Positions 60,833-64,000 of a stretch of 64,000 nt of DNA are shown piece by piece; the first letter of the stretch is position 1, and every line of letters begins with the position of its first letter. The notes under the pieces are model-generated. The model was not told the DNA's origin. It did no database searches and saw nothing but the letters and a program-made list of their open reading frames with translations. This stretch comes from Maricaulis sp034659015 (lineage in GTDB: Bacteria > Pseudomonadota > Alphaproteobacteria > Caulobacterales > Maricaulaceae), in contig JAYEGL010000001.1 of the NCBI GenBank assembly GCA_034659015.1, forward strand, positions 186,001 to 250,000, read 5' to 3'. The position numbers were made by a program, and so were the translations under genes.

Positions 60833-61362
60833 TGTTCCATCGCGCCTGCCGGCGCCGCATTGCGGGCCTCGAAGCGTACGGGCACGTCGCCGGCCCGTTC
60901 GAACACCAGCACGCCCTCCACGCTATCGCCCTCGGCCACCGGCGCCAGGCCGAACACCATGAGATGCAGCCCACCCGGCGCGAAAGCGAGCGTCCCGCCG
61001 GCGGTCAGGTCCTGCGGGCCGACCGGGCGCATCCGCATCATGCCCTGCTCGTCCATCGTGTGGGTATGAAGCTCGACCCGCTCGGCGCCCTCGATCCGGG
61101 CGGCGACCAGGCGGTCGATCTCGCCCTCGGTCAGCTGCGCGGTGAAATAGGCCGCCGTGACGTCACGGCCCTGCGGGTGCGGACGGATCCAGCTTCCATG
61201 CACGGCGATCACGGGCGCGAAGCCGTCCTCGGGCAGCGGGGCCGCTGTGTCCATGGCATCGTGATCCATGCCGGCCTGGTCCATCGGCGCCTCGGCAGCG
61301 GGCTCGCTGCAAGCGGACAGTGCCAGCATCGCGGCCGGAATGAAGAGCATGTGTCGGGTCAT
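60829..61362 (-). CDS. PCuAC-type copper chaperone lipoprotein
   Basis: A 177-residue periplasmic lipoprotein with a lipobox (LSACSEP, Cys about 18). The copper motif H-x(n)-M...H-x-M appears as ELHTHTMDEQGMMRMRPV and GGLHLMVFGL. A Met/His-rich segment near the N terminus (MDQAGMDHDAMD) may add another copper site. PCuAC proteins deliver Cu(I) to cytochrome oxidase CuA. There are no other copper genes in the window. Confidence 0.88.
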   Translation of the reverse strand: MTRHMLFIPAAMLALSACSEPAAEAPMDQAGMDHDAMDTAAPLPEDGFAPVIAVHGSWIRPHPQGRDVTAAYFTAQLTEGEIDRLVAARIEGAERVELHTHTMDEQGMMRMRPVGPQDLTAGGTLAFAPGGLHLMVFGLAPVAEGDSVEGVLVFERAGDVPVRFEARNAAPAGAMEH

Positions 61363-61426
61363 CGTCGGTCCTCCCGGAACCCTGTTGCCGCGCGCCGCCG
61401 AGCGGCACCATGCGGCGGATTGTCCG

Positions 61427-62464
61427 TCAGTGCCAGAAACCGATTATCTCCTTGGTTTCCTTGATGATCGGCGCGGCGATCTCGTCGGCCCGCTGCGCCC
61501 CTTTCGACAGGATCCGGTCGATCTCCGCCCGATCCGAGATAAGGCGGCGGAATTCCTCGGAGATCGGCGCGAGATACTCGACGGCGACCTCGGCGAGAGC
61601 GGGCTTGAAGACGCCGAAGCCCTGACCGCCGAATTCGCCGAGCACATCGGCCTTGGTCCGGCCCGTCAGCGCAGCATAGATGCCGACCAGATTGGACGCC
61701 TCGGGCCGCGCCTCCAGCGCCTCCACGCTGTCGGGCAGCGGCTCGGGGTCCGTCTTGGCCTTCTTGATCTTGCGGGCGATCGTGTCGGCATCGTCTTCCA
61801 GATTGATGCGCGAATTGTCCGACACGTCGGACTTGGACATTTTCGCCGACCCGTCGCGCAGGCTCATGATGCGCGCGCCGGGCCCCTGGATCACCGGGTC
61901 GGTGAGCGGGAAGACAGCCTCGCCCTCGCCATAGTCGCGATTGAAGCGCGCGGCGATGTCGCGGCAGAGCTCGAGATGCTGTTTCTGGTCCTCGCCGACC
62001 GGCACATGAGTGGCCTTGTAAGCCAGGATGTCGGCAGCCTGCAGCACGGGGTAGGTGAGAAGGCCGACGGAGGCGCGCTCCTTGTCCTTGCCGCCCTTGT
62101 CCTTGAACTGGGTCATGCGTTCCGCCCAGCCCAGGCGCGCCACGCAGTTGAAGATCCAGGCCAGCTCGGCATGCGCCGTCACGGCGGACTGGGGAAAGAT
62201 GATGCTCTTTTCCGGGTCCACGCCGGCGGCGATATAGGCTGCCGCCGCCGCGCGCACCGCGTCGGGCAGGGCCTTGGGATCGTGCGGCATGGTGATGGCA
62301 TGCATGTCCACCACGCAATAGATGCAGTCCGCATCGCCCTCGTCCTGCAGCGCCACCCAGTTCTTCAGCGCACCGAGATAATTGCCCAGATGCAGGCGGC
62401 CGGTCGGCTGCATGCCGGAAAAGATGCGCTTGGGACCGCTGTAGTCGGTAGGCGTTTCGCTCAT
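61427..62464 (-). CDS. trpS: Tryptophanyl-tRNA synthetase
   Basis: Class I synthetase of 345 residues. The HIGH-like motif is TGRLHLGNYLGAL (about 21-33) and the KMSKS motif is present as AKMSKSD (about 208). RIFSGMQPTG at the N terminus is diagnostic for TrpRS. It follows murJ by 83 bp, a conserved alphaproteobacterial pair. Confidence 0.97.
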   Translation of the reverse strand: MSETPTDYSGPKRIFSGMQPTGRLHLGNYLGALKNWVALQDEGDADCIYCVVDMHAITMPHDPKALPDAVRAAAAAYIAAGVDPEKSIIFPQSAVTAHAELAWIFNCVARLGWAERMTQFKDKGGKDKERASVGLLTYPVLQAADILAYKATHVPVGEDQKQHLELCRDIAARFNRDYGEGEAVFPLTDPVIQGPGARIMSLRDGSAKMSKSDVSDNSRINLEDDADTIARKIKKAKTDPEPLPDSVEALEARPEASNLVGIYAALTGRTKADVLGEFGGQGFGVFKPALAEVAVEYLAPISEEFRRLISDRAEIDRILSKGAQRADEIAAPIIKETKEIIGFWH

Positions 62465-62547
62465 GGAACTGACCTTTGGGAGCAGGGAGAACGGAAAAGG
62501 CGGTGATACCGGCGGGTCTCACGGGGCTCAAGCCTTGTTTGGCAGGC

Positions 62548-64000
62548 CTAGCGGCGTCCCAGCGCCTCCAGCACTTCGGACGGCCTGAGCGCACCGGTCG
62601 CGATGCTGGCCAAACCGAACACGCCGAGCCCGGCGCCGCTGACGAGGACCAGGGCGAAGAGCTGGCTGCCCAGGGCGAGGGCGGTGATCGCGGCGGCCTG
62701 ACTGGCCATCCCGGCGATCGCCAGCGCCATGACGATGGAGGCCGCCAGCACACGCGGCAGGCGCGATCTCACCCGGGCATCGATGTCCAGCCCGCCGCGC
62801 CGGCGCAGCGTGATCATCAACAGGATGGCGTTGATCCAGCCGGCCAGGCTGGTCGCCGCGGCCAGGCCGACATGCCCGTATTCGGGAAAGCGCGTACGGA
62901 TGAGGAAAAAGAGGGCCAGACCCGCAACCACATTCACGATCATGGACAGGCCGGCGAACTTCATCGGCGTCCTGGTGTCCTCGCGGGCGAAGAAGCCGGG
63001 CGAGAAGACCTTGATCAGCACGAATGCCGGCAGGCCGGCGGCAAAAGCCTGAACGGCCAGGGCCGTGCCCATCGCCGCCTGACCCGAGAAGTTGCCTCGC
63101 ATGAACAGGCCTTCCACCAGGAAGTTGGGCATCACGATCATGGCCACGGCGGCCGGCACGGTCAGCGCCATCGACATTTCCAGCGCCCGGTTCATCGCAT
63201 TGCGTGCGCCTTCGTGATCGTCGGCCCGCATGCGGCGCGACAGCGTCGGCAACAGCGCCACGCCCATGGCGATACCGATCACGCCCAGGGGCAGCTGGTA
63301 GAGCCGGTCGGCGAAATAGAGCAGCGCCACGGCACCGTCCTGCAGGGAGGCGATCTGCTGGCTGACGATGATGTTGATCTGGGTAATGCCCGCCGCGAAG
63401 GATCCGGGAATACCCAGGGCGATCAGACGCTTCACACCCGGCGTCAGGCGCGGCAGGGTCAGGCCGAAACGGATGCCCAGCTTGCGGCAGCCCCAGAACA
63501 GGAAGAGCGCCTGCAGGATGCCCGACAGCGTCACGCCGAAGCTCAGGCGCAGGCCGGTCGTCGCCGGGTCGAGCGGCGACGTCGCCAGAACGCTGATCAG
63601 CACGATGTTGAGAATGACCGGCGCCGCCGCGGCGACAACGAAACGGTTGTGCGAATTGAGCACGCCGCCCAGCATCGCCGTCACCGACATCAACAGGATG
63701 TAGGGCATGGTGATCTGGGTGAAGAGCACCGCCAGCTCGTAGCGCTGATCCTGCTCGCCGATGGCGAAGCCCGGCACGATCGCCATCATCAGCCAGGGCA
63801 TCAGCACCTGGGCGAGCACCACGAAGACGGCCAGCACGGTGATCAGCACCGAGAGAACCTGTTTCAGGAATAGCCGCGCCTCTTCCTCGCCCTCCGCCTC
63901 GACCCGGCCGGCATAGAGCGGCACGAAAGCGGCGTTGAAGGCGCCTTCCGCGAACAGGCGGCGAAAGAGGTTGGGAAAACGCAGCGCAACGACAAAGGCT
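62548..64000 (-). CDS. murJ: Lipid II flippase MurJ (5' end beyond the window)
   Basis: Peptidoglycan-precursor flippase. The visible 484 or so residues hold about twelve helices of the MATE-like fold. The frame stays open to the right edge, where the visible start reads AFVVALRFPNLFRRLFAEG, the conserved N-terminal region of MurJ (with the RRLFAEGAFNAAFVP motif). So the first roughly 35 residues lie outside the window. The cytoplasmic end is GALRPSEVLEALGRR. Confidence 0.96.
   Translation of the reverse strand, partial: AFVVALRFPNLFRRLFAEGAFNAAFVPLYAGRVEAEGEEEARLFLKQVLSVLITVLAVFVVLAQVLMPWLMMAIVPGFAIGEQDQRYELAVLFTQITMPYILLMSVTAMLGGVLNSHNRFVVAAAAPVILNIVLISVLATSPLDPATTGLRLSFGVTLSGILQALFLFWGCRKLGIRFGLTLPRLTPGVKRLIALGIPGSFAAGITQINIIVSQQIASLQDGAVALLYFADRLYQLPLGVIGIAMGVALLPTLSRRMRADDHEGARNAMNRALEMSMALTVPAAVAMIVMPNFLVEGLFMRGNFSGQAAMGTALAVQAFAAGLPAFVLIKVFSPGFFAREDTRTPMKFAGLSMIVNVVAGLALFFLIRTRFPEYGHVGLAAATSLAGWINAILLMITLRRRGGLDIDARVRSRLPRVLAASIVMALAIAGMASQAAAITALALGSQLFALVLVSGAGLGVFGLASIATGALRPSEVLEALGRR

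Noticed and set aside
1..64000. tRNA or rRNA genes, IS elements or prophage
   Set aside because: I saw no cloverleaf-type sequences, rRNA segments, transposase or integrase genes. A dedicated tRNA scan would be decisive.

Overview
The window is one gene-dense, G+C-rich stretch of an alphaproteobacterial chromosome. Nearly all genes are housekeeping genes in alphaproteobacterial order: rpsT-dnaA, dnaN-recF, mutM/ubiE-ubiB-coaC-coaB-dut, fabA-fabB-fabI, rimP-nusA-ylxR-infB // rbfA-truB-rpsO-pnp, lnt-corC-ybeY-phoH-miaB, fur-rimI-tsaB, and murJ-trpS. Gene content and codon use suggest a Caulobacter/Maricaulis/Hyphomonas-type organism; this is an inference, because no rRNA is present. I see no tRNA, rRNA, IS element, prophage or CRISPR array.

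Layout. 1-5.3 kb: polA, then an A/T-richer accessory islet with a VapBC45-like toxin-antitoxin pair, then about 1.1 kb of composite palindromic repeats. 5.3-17.2 kb: the replication cluster gyrB, recF, dnaN, dnaA, all on the minus strand. Between recF and gyrB it is interrupted by a lipid-linked sugar operon (GT2, ArnT-like, VTT protein), a TetR-LysE pair and a CPBP membrane protease. 17.7-27.2 kb: rpsT, a crotonase, a TraB/GumN protein, mutM, ubiE, ubiB, a stand-alone sensor globin, separate coaC and coaB genes, dut and cysK. 27.3-38 kb: a Pif1-like helicase, a MoeB/ThiF E1-like enzyme, a secreted metallo-beta-lactamase-fold protein, an SH3 protein, the unsaturated fatty acid operon, a BCCT transporter, and a divergent acyltransferase/LytTR pair. 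38.1-48.7 kb: the transcription/translation operon from rimP to pnp, broken between infB and rbfA by an opposite-strand SnoaL-like gene. 48.7-64 kb: trmB, an XRE regulator, lnt, corC, ybeY, phoH, miaB, an MFS pump, fur, rimI, tsaB, a nitroreductase, nfuA, usp, a PCuAC copper protein, trpS and truncated murJ.

Most interesting non-coding signals. (1) A 108-bp element with 14-bp inverted ends and CTAG termini is present twice, about 91% identical, in opposite orientation. It supplies the stop codons of recF, infB and the CPBP gene. (2) Three GANTC (CcrM) sites sit within 26 bp upstream of dnaA. (3) A perfect 32-bp alternating pyrimidine-purine tract lies just upstream of gyrB. (4) A promoter plus leader terminator precedes rimP-nusA-infB. 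(5) A 10-bp long-range stem buries the infB Shine-Dalgarno sequence. (6) The 4.17-5.27 kb region is an A-B-A-B-A array of two repeat modules. No gene cluster here looks like an entirely new multi-gene system; the 108-bp element and the regulatory RNA and methylation sites are the best leads.
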